Notes under the pieces: generated by a model
Seen by the model: only the letters and a program-made list of their open reading frames with translations
Told to the model about the DNA's origin: nothing
The model's database searches: none
Source: Prosapia bicincta
Lineage: Eukaryota > Arthropoda > Insecta > Hemiptera > Cercopidae
Direction: 5' to 3'
DNA length: 64,000 bases
Assembly: GCA_036971475.1 (NCBI GenBank)
Contig: JBAIZL010000376.1
Span: forward strand, 9,265,501 to 9,329,500
In this document: piece by piece, positions 1 to 10,075 of the stretch
How positions within the stretch are numbered: position 1 is the stretch's first letter
Layout of the letters: every line of letters starts with the position of its first letter
Made by a program: the position numbers and the translations under genes

Positions 1-1080
1 AAAACAGTCGCTATTGTTTTAATTATTATTAAATATGTATTTTTTCAATGTATGGTATCCACATTGTTTGTATATTTGTCGCTGAAGTCAGATCTGTTAC
101 GTATAGGTCTGTGTTGGACGTGGTCTTGTCCCTTTGTGAAGAACTGGCATTAGTTAAAACCTTGCTGGACAGAGGAATGGAAGGGATGTCTGTTGCAAGT
201 GTTTATAAAGTCTTAGGTTTGAGTGGTTATAAGAACCCAGTATGTTTAAAACATTCTGATGATGCTAACTGGGTTAGTGGGAAATACATAAACGTTGTGT
301 AAATATTTGTAGCCAAGGTTATTGTTGTTTATTTACCAACTTGCTGTTAACTTCCCCAATTATGATGACAGGCCAACACAATATTAAGACCCTCAGGAAG
401 TTGAGTAGCTAGGTACCAGGCTAGAACAAGCTTTAAGATAAACATGGAATATAATATGCAGGTTCCATGTGAAAAGAATTTCATGTATTTGAGGTTAAAT
501 ATATTTGTTAAATCAATGTCTTAGTATAATGTTTTGTACAAGATATATTCTCTTTATTTTATTTAAATTTCGTAAATTCAATATGAGCATGATCCTTGAG
601 AAAAATCACTCCGTGAGTGTATCACAAAAGTTGGTAACTATGTGTAGTATTGACCTTCGAACAAACTAGCTGACATTAACCCAGTACATCTTAAGGTTAA
701 CAAATATTTTTTTAAACACATTAGTGATACAGATCATAAGTGATACAAACATGTCGTTTCTCATCTTTATTCTCTTCGATGTTTGTTTGCTTCAAGAGGG
801 TTTATTTGTGTGTGTGTAACATGACCAGATGTCTGTGCTGTCTAAGGGATATGTGTATCAAATGGACCCTCTTCCCTAATGTAGTTAATTATTGGTATCA
901 CTTTGTAGCTGTTGTATGTTGTGTTTCGTACTGTATGTAGATATATATTCCTCGATCTGCAGAATTTAGTGAAATTAAAATTTAATAATTACTTAGTGTA
1001 GTTATTACATCTTATAATAGATTATTTTTAATATACAAACTGAAGGAAGAATCCATACCATTTATTGTTGGGTTGTCTGG
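1..1080 (+). repeat. Repeat unit Y, copy 1 (cut by window start)
   Basis: This stretch is repeated in direct orientation at 23,990-25,045 with few differences, and its first 250 bases recur at 48,420-48,655. The three copies share the same series of short reading frames, broken at different places. The best is 48-302, ending in a segment that reads SVASVYKVLGLSGYK, which also occurs in the partial right-hand copy. I do not recognise the product. Similarity to 23,990-25,045 stops near the motif TTGTCTGGAGATTCC, so one end of the unit probably lies at about 1,080. It is likely a mobile-element remnant of unknown class. Confidence 0.75.
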
Positions 1081-1184
1081 AGATTCCCCTTTAAACCGTG
1101 TGGCCACATGGAAACCGTGGAAGTGGCCACACAAATTACCTATCATCTACGATTTTCGAAGACGTTTTGCAAATAATTGGTTAA

Positions 1185-1435
1185 AGAGTTTTTAATGAAA
1201 TTATATCCCGAATTAAGCAGTCAAAGTACTACTCCATATCTCTACACTCAACTGCAGATGAAGGACACATTGACCAGCTTTCTTTGGTTTTTAGGTATTT
1301 AGAGGAGTCCACACCTGTAGAAAGATTTGTAACATTTATGCCAAACCAGGGTCATAAATCTAAAGACATGTTTCAAAGCTTCATCACGTTTTTGGAAGAG
1401 AATGGTTTAGACCAACCAGTTCCTGTAAACTGACT
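1185..1435 (+). pseudogene. ZMYM1/TTF-type hAT transposase fragment
   Basis: One open stretch of about 80 codons reads KQSKYYSISLHSTADEGHID, then QLSLVFRYLEE, VERFVTFMP, and FQSFITFLEENGLD. This order of motifs is typical of the RNase-H-fold core of hAT-derived transposases annotated as zinc finger MYM-type 1-like or TTF-type. The STADE position corresponds to the first catalytic Asp region. It begins after a TAA at 1,182 and ends in TGA at 1,433, with neither the BED/TTF finger nor the C-terminal dimerisation domain nearby. It is therefore a short relic. The family call is from motif recognition only. Confidence 0.6.
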
Positions 1436-2059
1436 ACAATATTATCGACATAGACAATTTTTAAAAGCAGTTCTATTGCATTAGTAGAATATAAGTGATT
1501 TTTAAGACATTTATTTAAATGCAGTTCGATGACTGATCCTAAAATAAAAATGCTACTTGTTAGTCCAAACACTACATGAATGTATCGTAAAATCTTTAGT
1601 TCACCATTTTCATTCACCTATAAAAACCTAAGAAAGTCCGTGTACTTTTTTTGATCCATCAATATTTTTGTAAAATCAATTCCTTTTTCCTTCGGATTAT
1701 TTAACCATTCACCTGGTTATACCACTAGAACATGTCCACAAATGTTTTCTATTACGAATACATCAAAATTACTCATACAATGTACTCATGCTCCTTAAAC
1801 TTACCTTATGCGACTAGTGAAAACAAGGTTTCCATTGCACACCTTCATATAATCCCTGTATTATTTTTTCTTCACCAGTAGACTTGTATCTCATTTCTAC
1901 AGCTACATCTCTGCGAACATATGAACGCTGAAAGCCAGGGTCCATATAAGAACTCTAATCTGCTTGACTATATTTTCATTAAAAATGTTTACACAAGGGT
2001 TTGAAAAAATAATTTTTCATTATTAAAACTAGCCAAGTTATTTTCTAGTCAACTCTTTA
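1436..2059. other. No gene recognised
   Basis: AT-rich sequence. A 77-codon minus-strand frame at 1,384-1,617 overlaps the transposase relic and has no recognisable motif. I see no repeat boundary here. Confidence 0.4.
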
Positions 2060-3045
2060 TCTTTATTTGCAGTGGCAAGACCTGTTTTTTCCATATAGAC
2101 CTAGTTTTTTTCCACATATATAATACATTAATGTGTATTTTACATATATGCCTAGGTTTCAGACAAAAAAACCACAGTTACTTTTACATAATATTCCCTT
2201 TTTATCTTCATATGTCATGTCTTGTGTTTTAAAACAGTCAGCACTCTGATGAGCTCCTTTACAAAATATGAATTCCTTATGGCTTTGAAACTGAAGAAAT
2301 TAGTTGCAGTCCCCATTGTACAATTTTTGTTTAGTATTAAGTTTTCCTGTATCTAAATCATCTTGTGTTTGTCCTTATATAAGTTACTTTTTTTGGATGG
2401 CAAATGTTTACTTTAATTCATACTTAAAGTTAGTTTAAGCAACTCTCTAACATAATAATCAACTAATAGGTCATCCCTCCCGAAACTGGTCTTTCGGCTA
2501 TCTAGTCCTTTCTTATAATTGCTACTAATTGGTAAATACAATTTCCCTAGCTCTAGAATCAGGCACGGTTGCTTGAAGCAAATATAGAAATTTGTGTCAT
2601 CATCGTCAATGTCTGGGTACTCATCAATTGTCCTAAATTGTCCCCAAAACTTTAGCCAATGTTGTACATCTCCATCAAATTTTGTCAGTTCAAGCATGGG
2701 CAATTTAAACTTATGCTTAATAATAACACGACTTTGGCTGTTTAACGATGACTTTTCCTCACTTAATAATCTTTGCACAGTCATATGTATTTCCTGAAAC
2801 TTAATATTGTACTCATCTGATAGTTTTAATTCATTTTCCAGTTCTTCTTCAGTAGCATTCTCCTCTAATATCAAATTAAAAATGTCTTCATTTACCTAAT
2901 TTTTTCCTCCCAATGTCACAAGACTTGATTTAAATTGAAAATTCATCATAATCATCTTCAGACCTTTAATTGTTTTCTGCGGTGCATTACAATTACAGCT
3001 AAAAGCTGCCCTTAAAACTGTCCTTTTCTTCCTTACAGCTTCCAT
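2060..3045 (-). pseudogene. gag: BEL/Pao retrotransposon Gag remnant
   Basis: The minus strand encodes a DUF1759-type Gag of the BEL/Pao group. From an ATG at 3,045 the frame runs MEAVRKKRTVLRAAF, meets an in-frame TAG at about 2,896-2,898, and continues to 2,413. That part contains the diagnostic segment KLPMLELTKFDGDVQHWLKF followed by YPDIDDDD and YYVRELLKLTLS. Further downstream (about 2,100-2,290) the minus strand still shows a degenerate zinc-knuckle region (FCKGAHQSADCFKTQDMTYE), as in BEL Gag. No protease, RT or integrase follows, so the copy is 3'-truncated. It lies just downstream of a primer-binding site at 3,111-3,126. Confidence 0.75.
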
Positions 3046-3110
3046 CACATGAATTAGACCTAGGCCATTTCACAAAATACTAGTCTAGTTGTAATTGTAA
3101 ACTGTAAAAT

Positions 3111-3126
3111 CCTGTCACGGTCGCCA
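3111..3126 (-). other. BEL/Pao primer-binding site
   Basis: On the minus strand TGGCGACCGTGACAGG lies 65 bases upstream of the Gag start. From memory this matches the tRNA-Gly-type primer site used by many BEL/Pao elements. The 5' LTR should therefore end at about 3,127 and extend to higher coordinates. A TGTTAACA at 3,541-3,548 is a possible outer LTR end, but no second LTR was found to prove it. Confidence 0.55.
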
Positions 3127-3339
3127 TTTATTTAAGAATTACATAATTTAAATTATAAAGAACCAACATTGTTTAATAATAAGTTTCAATCTAGCTTTAC
3201 TAGTTCAGAACAACAACTCTAGCATTGTTTGTTTTAAATAGACTCTTAGAAAAAATATCAGCTGATAAATAATATTAAATAGTATATTTAGTTTATCATG
3301 TGTTCTATAGAACATTGATAGCTGACTTTTATTTACAGA

Positions 3340-4640
3340 TTATATATGTTCTTACAGGTGTACCTATGCACTTAGTAGAGACCATCTCTACTACAGATAA
3401 GGAACTTTGCCACAACCTGTTCAATATACTCATCTCCCAAGACCATCTGTTTAATGGACTATTTCCAATTGTTTATTTGATCTCAAATTATTTTTTGTTT
3501 TCAATATTACTGAATATCTTGGTCATTTAAAACCAGGAAATGTTAACACTATCTATTTATAAACTAAGAATACACTAATAAGGTGTTTGTGAGGCAAGAA
3601 TAGATTTTGCGGCTTCTTTGTGCGGACAACTTTCTATCCCTCTTGCTCAGGATATCAAAGTTACTTAGAAACACTTATGGCAATTAATAAATGCCAAATA
3701 ATAAAAGCTAGTAGCTTAAATTTTGGAAGGCCTATTTGTTACATTATGTAAGTATGTATCAAGAAAAAAATTTGATAACTACTTATTTTAAAAGGTAGAA
3801 ATTTGTAGATATAAAACATTTACAACATAATCTATACAAATGAACATCTTCTCCTAGGGATTTCTGACTGGTACCATTGCATGTTGCGAGTGTTAAAAGG
3901 TTGAGAGCTAAAAGAGTGTCCGCATATTTGTAGGTAAGTTGTTACAAAATTCATATTTCCAACAATAAATTTTAAAATTTATAAAAATTCATATATACCC
4001 AAAAATAGGAAAGTCAAGATTCTTTTTCATTTAGGTAATACAAATTATACGTATTTAATTTATGGCTTACAAAAGTACTTTTAACATTATTAAATTTATT
4101 GATATACAAAACACTTAGTTTAAAATTAACATAATGAGTTTTTTTAAATATCAATCACTAAACTAGTTCCATAATTACACGGAATTCCTAAGATCATTCT
4201 ACAATTAATTCTTTCTGCTAATAGGAATTACACCTGCCTTTAGAATTTCTTCACTTTAATTTTAACGATGTCATTTTCTTCCTACTAAAATATGTAAATT
4301 CTAATTTCTATCTGCTGTGAATGTATGTAATTTGTTGACATATTTTTGTATTAATTTTTGTTTTAACAGTTCTCTAAGAAATTCCTTACTTATTAAATTT
4401 ATAGAAAGCCCATATCTAATAATGCTGTGCTATTTAAATGAGTATTTAATCTGATATAAATTGTAGGTACCATTACTATTCTTTATATTATATCGTTAAA
4501 AGTATTTAACCTAGTTTTTGCTGTAAAGATTTATAGCTTTAGCATCTGTTTTGAACATACTATACATTTTTATAAATCATTAAACTTAGTTTCAATTATT
4601 CAATCCTAGTTAGTTTCAATCCTTTTTGGATTATTATTTA
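3340..4640. repeat. Dispersed repeat Z, copy 1 (uninterrupted)
   Basis: This segment is related base by base to 34,450-36,680. Shared stretches include the one around CACAACCTGTT at 3,415 and 34,515, the TCTCCTAGGG block at 3,852 and 34,975, and the TCTAAGAAATTCC block at 4,372 and 35,646. The second copy is interrupted by two palindromic inserts that are absent here, so this copy serves as the empty-site reference. A short piece (the TCTCCTAGGG block) also recurs at 37,790. No coding function is recognised. Confidence 0.7.
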
Positions 4641-4734
4641 TATAATTATAAGTATTATTTTTAATAAATAATTTTTAAGAATATTCTATTAACTTTTATA
4701 TATCATTTTGAAATTTATTGTAGGATTTTCAGGT

Positions 4735-5700
4735 ACTTACTAAAATGATTTTCATTTATATATTTTGTGTTTTAATTATATGTTCGTTTTTATCAATAAT
4801 CACAATAGCATTACTATTATCAGTTTTTAGAGTAATAGTATTGCTATATTGTAGTTTATCCATTAAATCTCTTATTTCTAAAAATCTTTGTCTATGGGTA
4901 TATTTTTATTTAATTTACTTATAGCTATTTCTGTGTCTATTATTATATTATTAATATCCTAATTTATGTCTTTTTTTATAATGATTTTATTATTTTGAAG
5001 TACTTTATTTCACTATTATTAAATTTAGTATTGATAAATTGACATAATTAGAGTAAAAACTATGATATTTAATTTCAGGTGTTGCTTTCATTTATTTTTC
5101 AAGTTTCAGACTATTTAGTTTTTTGGTGGTATTATTTGTTTTTTTATTTGTAATATTTTTTATCATAAAGTTCATTTTTTTGTATTTTTCTTCCCATTTT
5201 ATATTATACATCGTAGAAGCTAATTTAAAATTAGCCTCGTCAGTCGGATGTAAGACAAAAACGTTTCCTCCAAGTCTAAGTTAACAATTTAACAAACTTT
5301 AATTAACAAAAAATCTGGTCGCAAGTAATAGCAATAGTGTAATAAATATTTCAGTAGTTGAAGTATTTTGCTTTTTATTTATATTTCTTATTCCATTTTT
5401 TATCCATAATTTCTCTGCTTGTTTACATGTCTTTTGGGCACAATCACTTTTGTTTTTTATTTTAATTTTTGCATATTTCGGAATAATATTATTTATAATG
5501 CCTTGTTTATTAAAATATATATTACAATTTAAGTTCCTTGAATTGAATTTTTTGTTTTTCAAATAAATTTATGTCCCTTGTTAAAGCAGCATTACAATTA
5601 TTAATTGAAATCATTTCAAAGATATAAATCAAACTACTTCACTTGAGCTACTAGTGACGTAAACCTTGAGATCAGTTACGGTCTGAGTTGACAATGAGAC
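4735..5700 (-). pseudogene. Penelope-like element, N-terminal region
   Basis: Minus-strand frames resemble the region upstream of the RT domain in Penelope-like elements. The 87-codon frame 5,562-5,299 contains IPKYAKIKIKNKSDCAQKTC followed by a Lys-rich helix. Further on (5,210-5,080) comes MYNIKWEEKYKKMN. Near 4,860-4,740 comes NTITLKTDNSNAIVIIDKNE, which matches the PLE motif at the start of the RT (D-K-x-N-A-x-V-I-x-x-K). Many stops and frameshifts separate these blocks. The RT fingers/palm and GIY-YIG parts are absent here, so this is a truncated copy. Confidence 0.55.
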
Positions 5701-6429
5701 ACATCTCCTGAAACGGCCGTCCTCAACAAATATAAGTAAGTGCTACTATAGGCAAGTTTATTAATATTTAAAAGTGTTAATGAATTAACTAGAAATAAAA
5801 ATCTAATTAAAAAAATAAAAACAAAATAATCAAATATAAAATAAAATATATACAATCATACATAAAACAATCTTTTATAAAATAATAAAATATATATAAA
5901 CACTCATACATTGGTAAACACGGCGTACGGTTCGGTTTTTGGTTAAAAGTTAGGTTCAGCTATTGTTCTTGCTTACGTTGATTTATAATTATCAAACCAT
6001 GAGATAATTTTGGGTCTATAACGGAAACCAAATACCAACTGAAATAATCTTATTAAACCTTTATAGGTATTTATGAGAAACCTTATTTTTCTTTCAGAAT
6101 GTTGATTCTAAAATATATTTCATTTTTTGGTGTTTTTTTCTTTTTGTATTCCATTGTGTAGACCGATCAACACTGACCTAGATTTTTAGGATAATGTATC
6201 CTCTTTCGTGATCTCATATAAATTGGCAGGCTCTATATACGAGCATTTGATTTTTGGTGGTGTTTCGGTATAAACTATCATAATAACATGCTTTTACATG
6301 TCATCCCTGATGAGACCTACCAAAATGTAAGTATTGTCTGCAATTATATGGAAATAATTAACCCAGAAGGGGAACCCATGTTTGCAGAAGCTGTACTCCT
6401 ACCAGTAGAAAGGAACCAAGGCATCTGTT
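5701..6429. other. No gene recognised
   Basis: AT-rich DNA with a run of A/T-only sequence around 5,800-5,900. No convincing reading frame or repeat end was seen. Confidence 0.4.
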
Positions 6430-7005
6430 TTTAAAACATCTTCAGATTATTTTACTGTTTTCTCTTGATGATTTCTGTATATGTGTACCTGTTCGTAGTA
6501 TATCAACTGTAGAAAAATCTTTGCAGCTAGTATTATACAGAATAGAGAATGGTGAAAAAAGACAGCTTTAAATTCTCTGCTTTGAAGGCCCAATGTGTAG
6601 CATTTAGTCATCGTAGGCAAGACCAGGAGCCTATCCTTTAACTTGATGGAATTTAGCTTCTAACCACAGAGTTTGATTTTTTTGTCCTTTATTTGATAAA
6701 AGACTATCATGGATCCCACATGAGCGTGATTTGTAGATGAGCTGCAACAAACAATTGGATATGCTGAATCCTTAGTGGTACAAATTGGGGAGCAGACAGA
6801 ACTAGTATGGCATGCTTCTATTGCGCAGTCGTTAGATTGTGCATAGATTATGGCTGTCTAGCCTATTCATCAGCACTACCTACAGTTCTGAAAACTCTTG
6901 AATCGTTCGACTACTCTGGACTATCTATTGATGCTTTTAGATCTAGCTCAATCCCTAGTCTTCTTACCGAGGCTGCCCTTTCAAGACATCAGATTTTATA
7001 GATTT
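6430..7005 (+). pseudogene. Jockey-type LINE reverse transcriptase fragment
   Basis: Decayed plus-strand frames carry, in order, the RT catalytic box region (SLDDFCICV with ERKLQ-like STVEKSLQLVLYRI), then FDKRLSWIPHE, and then the thumb region RLCIDYGCLAYSSALPTVLK and DAFRSSSIPSLLTEAAL (6,828-6,990). These match the C-terminal half of Jockey-clade RTs. The Tyr/Phe before the DD is not visible in the frame read here. Related pieces lie at 25,845-26,200, 36,860-37,330 and 60,740-61,230. The Helitron fragment begins about 110 bases downstream. Confidence 0.75.
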
Positions 7006-7112
7006 CTGATTTTCGAAGCAAACCTAATCATGTGACATTCAAAATGTTCTTATAAAATTTTTGCGAACAATATGATGAGTGTCAATTTTCGACTAGTCCA
7101 TTCATCATATAT

Positions 7113-7850
7113 ATGGTACATAGCATAATGCATAGCGTTGAGTTAGTATTTCCTACTATGTATGAACGATCAATGTGGTATCTACATCAATGGATAATAA
7201 ATACGCCACACTTCCATTTTTCATTCTTCTGTTTAGGAATGACCGACTTGATGTTTTTACTCAAATGTCATATTGAACAATTTTACTTGACTCAAATCAT
7301 GAGGGTACATCTCCATAATGACCATGGTGCTGGCCAGTTCTCTGATAATTAGCACAAGATTGGCATTGGTAGCATTATTACTAACCAACGTAAGATGATT
7401 TCCTTCACCGAAAACTTTCGACAATGGTTGCTTCTGCTGAGAAGCTTCAACCAAATGTGTTTCCCGACTTGCCAAACAATGAAAACCAAATGAACAGTAA
7501 AATTATAAACTTTATTAATGGTGAAATAACATCTTATATATCTATTGATTCAATAATGGAAGAAGATCAAGCGGTCCATTACACATTTGACTTTCCTTAC
7601 GCCTTGGAACTGCCTGTTCTCCTGCCCCCCCCCCCCCAACAAGCTTGAATTGAAAGTGGGTATCACGGTAATGCTACTTCGGAACTTAGAGTCAATAAAG
7701 TTACGAAACGGTACCAGGTTTTCGATAAAATCTTTAATGGAAAATGTCATAGATGCTAATATTTTATCTGGTTCCGCAAAAGAGTAAGGAGTACTCATTT
7801 TCAGAATACCTATTATACCATTGAACTTGCCTTTCAATTTCAAGCATTAA
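7113..7850 (+). pseudogene. Helitron Rep/Helicase (PIF1-like helicase C-terminus)
   Basis: Broken plus-strand frames read through the last part of a PIF1-type helicase as found in Helitron transposases. The order is LTQIMRVHLHNDHGAGQFSD (7,287-7,350), FPDLPNNENQMNS, ITSYISIDSIMEEDQAVHYT (7,530-7,590), KLELKVGITVMLLRNLESIK, LRNGTRFSIKSL, NVIDANILSG (7,640-7,785), and RIPIIPLNLPFNFK (to about 7,846). The frame changes at the C13 tract 7,625-7,637. The segment runs straight into hAT sequence at about 7,850. The same Helitron-hAT junction occurs inverted at about 54,760, so the fusion predates the block duplication. Confidence 0.75.
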
Positions 7851-8345
7851 CAGTTACTTGAAAGAGCGTCTATTAAAACTACCAACCTTTCTATGCAGTT
7901 GATAAGGAGGGTTTTAGTGATCTTTCAGAAGTATTCTTTCCTTTATATAAGAAACCGTGTATGAAGGAACCGTTCAAGATCCTGGCCGGAAAATATCAGG
8001 CCCTCCGTGAACCTTTCCAAATCATATTAAAATTAGACCGGGAAGAATTTTCTTCCGTTAGGATTAATAGAGATGTCAGAACTGCACACAGTCATATATT
8101 TTGATCGTTTTGGAGGAAACATGTAAGAAATTTGAATTCTACAAGGATTCGGTTACAGGTTTTGTAACTGACAGCAAAGCAAATATCGCTGAGGCAGTAA
8201 AGGAAAACTTCATGGACTATAAACACATTAATTGCCTTAAAGATTTACTGAAGCTAGTGAGGTTATATCGCCTAAATGGAGGAGACTAAAAAACTCAATC
8301 ATGCGAATTTTGGGGGAAATAATTTTCATTTTGTAAAGAAAACAA
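7851..8345 (+). pseudogene. BED-type hAT transposase fragment, copy A
   Basis: This is homologous to copies B (39,972-41,375) and C (54,745-53,340, minus). The frame at 8,101-8,289 reads LEETCKKFEFYKDSVTGFVT then DSKANIAEAVKENF, the core around the second catalytic Asp (VTDS) of ZBED4-like hAT transposases. At about 8,278 the sequence jumps to the C-terminal dimerisation motif region (RRLKNSIMRIL), so most of the protein is deleted. Downstream flanking DNA is interrupted by a (TA)n tract, the gypsy element and a Tigger-like element. Confidence 0.65.
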
Positions 8346-8352
8346 AAAGTTG

Positions 8353-8356
<4 letters not shown>

Positions 8357-8412
<56 letters not shown>
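8357..8412. repeat. (TA)n microsatellite, left part of the gypsy target
   Basis: Pure TA repeat ending at the first base of the LTR. The matching right part is 15,119-15,178. The inverted homologous block keeps the uninterrupted tract as (TA) at 53,262-53,276. Confidence 0.9.
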
Positions 8413-8414
<2 letters not shown>

Positions 8415-8704
8415 TTACGTTTTATATTAAGCACGAAAGGTTTTTAAAAATGATTTTTATTTTTACAAACCTTTGAATTTAATAAACAATTAATTTGGAA
8501 AACTGTTACATAAATTTTACTTAATAAAACAATACAATTGATATGCACTCAATCGGAGTGGAAAACGTCTGTGCGATACAGAGGCGGCTTACACACTGCC
8601 GGGGCTCTGTTCTCGCCACCTATATAATACAAAAGCTGCGTAAGCAGGAATTTTCCTAGCACGCATTTAATTATGAAATGTTCACATAAAATGTTCATAT
8701 AACT
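8413..8704 (-). repeat. 3' LTR of the gypsy element
   Basis: 292 bp, AGTTA...TAACT on the minus strand. It differs from the other LTR at two sites: TTAATT versus TCAATT, and GGCGGCTTAC versus GGCGACTTAC, read on the plus strand. The sense strand contains TATTATATAGG about 80 bases from its start (a likely TATA region) and an AATAAA further on. Confidence 0.97.
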
Positions 8705-8716
8705 CCTCCATCCCTA
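8705..8716 (-). other. Polypurine tract
   Basis: Sense-strand AGGGATGGAGG abuts the 3' LTR, the position where the plus-strand primer of reverse transcription must lie. Confidence 0.8.
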
Positions 8717-9477
8717 AAGAAAACTTCGGGGGTTGGCGAAGTTTCGGCATCGGTTGAGGTCCTCTTCATCTTGTTGATGAGGGCGAAGTATATAAGCTGC
8801 TGAATAGGCCTCCGTAAAGGGCAATTTTCGGCATGGGTTGAAGTCCTCTTCACTGGAGAAAGTCACCAGGCAAAGGTTGATTTCCAAGATCCAGTTAAAT
8901 GGGTGGTCTGCGATTTCCAACGAAGTATCCTCGTAGTTTGTAGGCGTTATTGTTTTTGATGATGGGCATTTTACAGTCTAATTATCTGTTCAATATAATT
9001 CAACTGAGCAAAAGTATTTGGAATTGATTAATACAATTTATAATGAGTCTTTTCTATCATAGGATAGATACAAAATGTTTATAACATATACAATTATTAT
9101 CAGAATCTAATTTTTTTTTTTTGTTCTACAAAATTTACATTGATTACAATAAAAGTTTTATATAATTTTTCATAATTTTTACCATCATTTACATTCAAAT
9201 TGCCTGTTATAGATTTGATAAGGGATTCTAGTCAGTTTATAAGAATTCTTTTTGTCTTGTTATCTCTTTAAGAGTATAGTTTCTAATTTTCTTCGATTAC
9301 AATTTTTTTTGTGATTAACATATTTCAAATTATTAACAATATTTATTACCATAATTAGTTACATATCACTTAATAAATTACAAAAGTTTGTAACACATAC
9401 AATTAATGAAACAATGTTGTTTAAAGTTTAATAAAGTTTCTTGCATAGAATTAGTGGACAAAGGTATGGTAGGGATT
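8717..9477 (-). other. Gypsy 3' region without env
   Basis: About 760 bases lie between the end of integrase and the polypurine tract. The only open stretch is a 68-codon frame at 8,714-8,920 with no signal peptide, transmembrane segment or env motif. A short duplication is visible: TCTTCGGCAT-like blocks at 8,730-8,760 and 8,825-8,850. Either env was never present or it has been lost. Confidence 0.6.
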
Positions 9478-10075
9478 TTAATTTGATTGTGTTGAATATG
9501 AACAAGAAGGATTTTGGTCATTAATTACATTTTTTATCTTCTTAGGCCTTTTAATTTTCGACAAATGTATCTTGTCTTTTGTGTTATGATGTCTAGGCTT
9601 TATTTTACCAGTTTTTCTTTCCTTGTTTATTGAAGCTATCTCTCTTCCTTGCTATATCTGTTTTTCGTTTTGCTTTGCTTCTGAACTGACTTTATATAAA
9701 CTTCAGATGGTATTTCTGGAAGTGGTTCTTTGTTTACATTCCTTTTTTCTAAAACTTTTTCTTTAATTCTTTGGTTGCTATCCCTAATGTTTTCGTAAAG
9801 TATTTTTGTTTTTTCTTTATGGTTTAAAACGTAGTCATTTACAATTTGTTTTTCTAAATCTATATCTAATAAATTGTTTGAATTTATGTGTCCAAATAAG
9901 ACTTCGCACGGCGTTAATTTTGTGACTGAATGTATGCTATTGTTATAGGCGATTATAGCATATTTAACTTTCTTAATTATACTGTCTTTTTTAAATTCGA
10001 TTTGATTATTTAACAGCCTTATGTGTTCTATTAAGGTGGAATGAAATCTTTCACATAATCCGTTTGATTGGGGGG
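9478..10075 (-). pseudogene. pol: Integrase C-terminal part, out of frame with pol
   Basis: Beyond the pol stop at 10,051 the adjacent reading frame continues integrase. SNGLCERFHSTLIEHIR (about 10,065-10,015) holds the third catalytic residue (E). Then come the conserved AYNNSIHSVTKLTPCEVLFG and a basic tail. Near 9,645 a second shift, consistent with an extra AG in GAGAGATAG, moves to the frame ending KIHLSKIKRPKK and TAA at 9,478. The first shift lies in a C6 run (G6 on the plus strand, 10,070-10,075). The protein part is thus fully present but split over three frames. Confidence 0.85.

Noticed and set aside
7257..7475. 72-codon minus-strand frame
   Set aside because: Shadow of the Helitron helicase frames on the plus strand.
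8714..9477. env gene of the gypsy element
   Set aside because: Only a 68-codon frame is open, without signal peptide, transmembrane segment or env motif, so no env is claimed.
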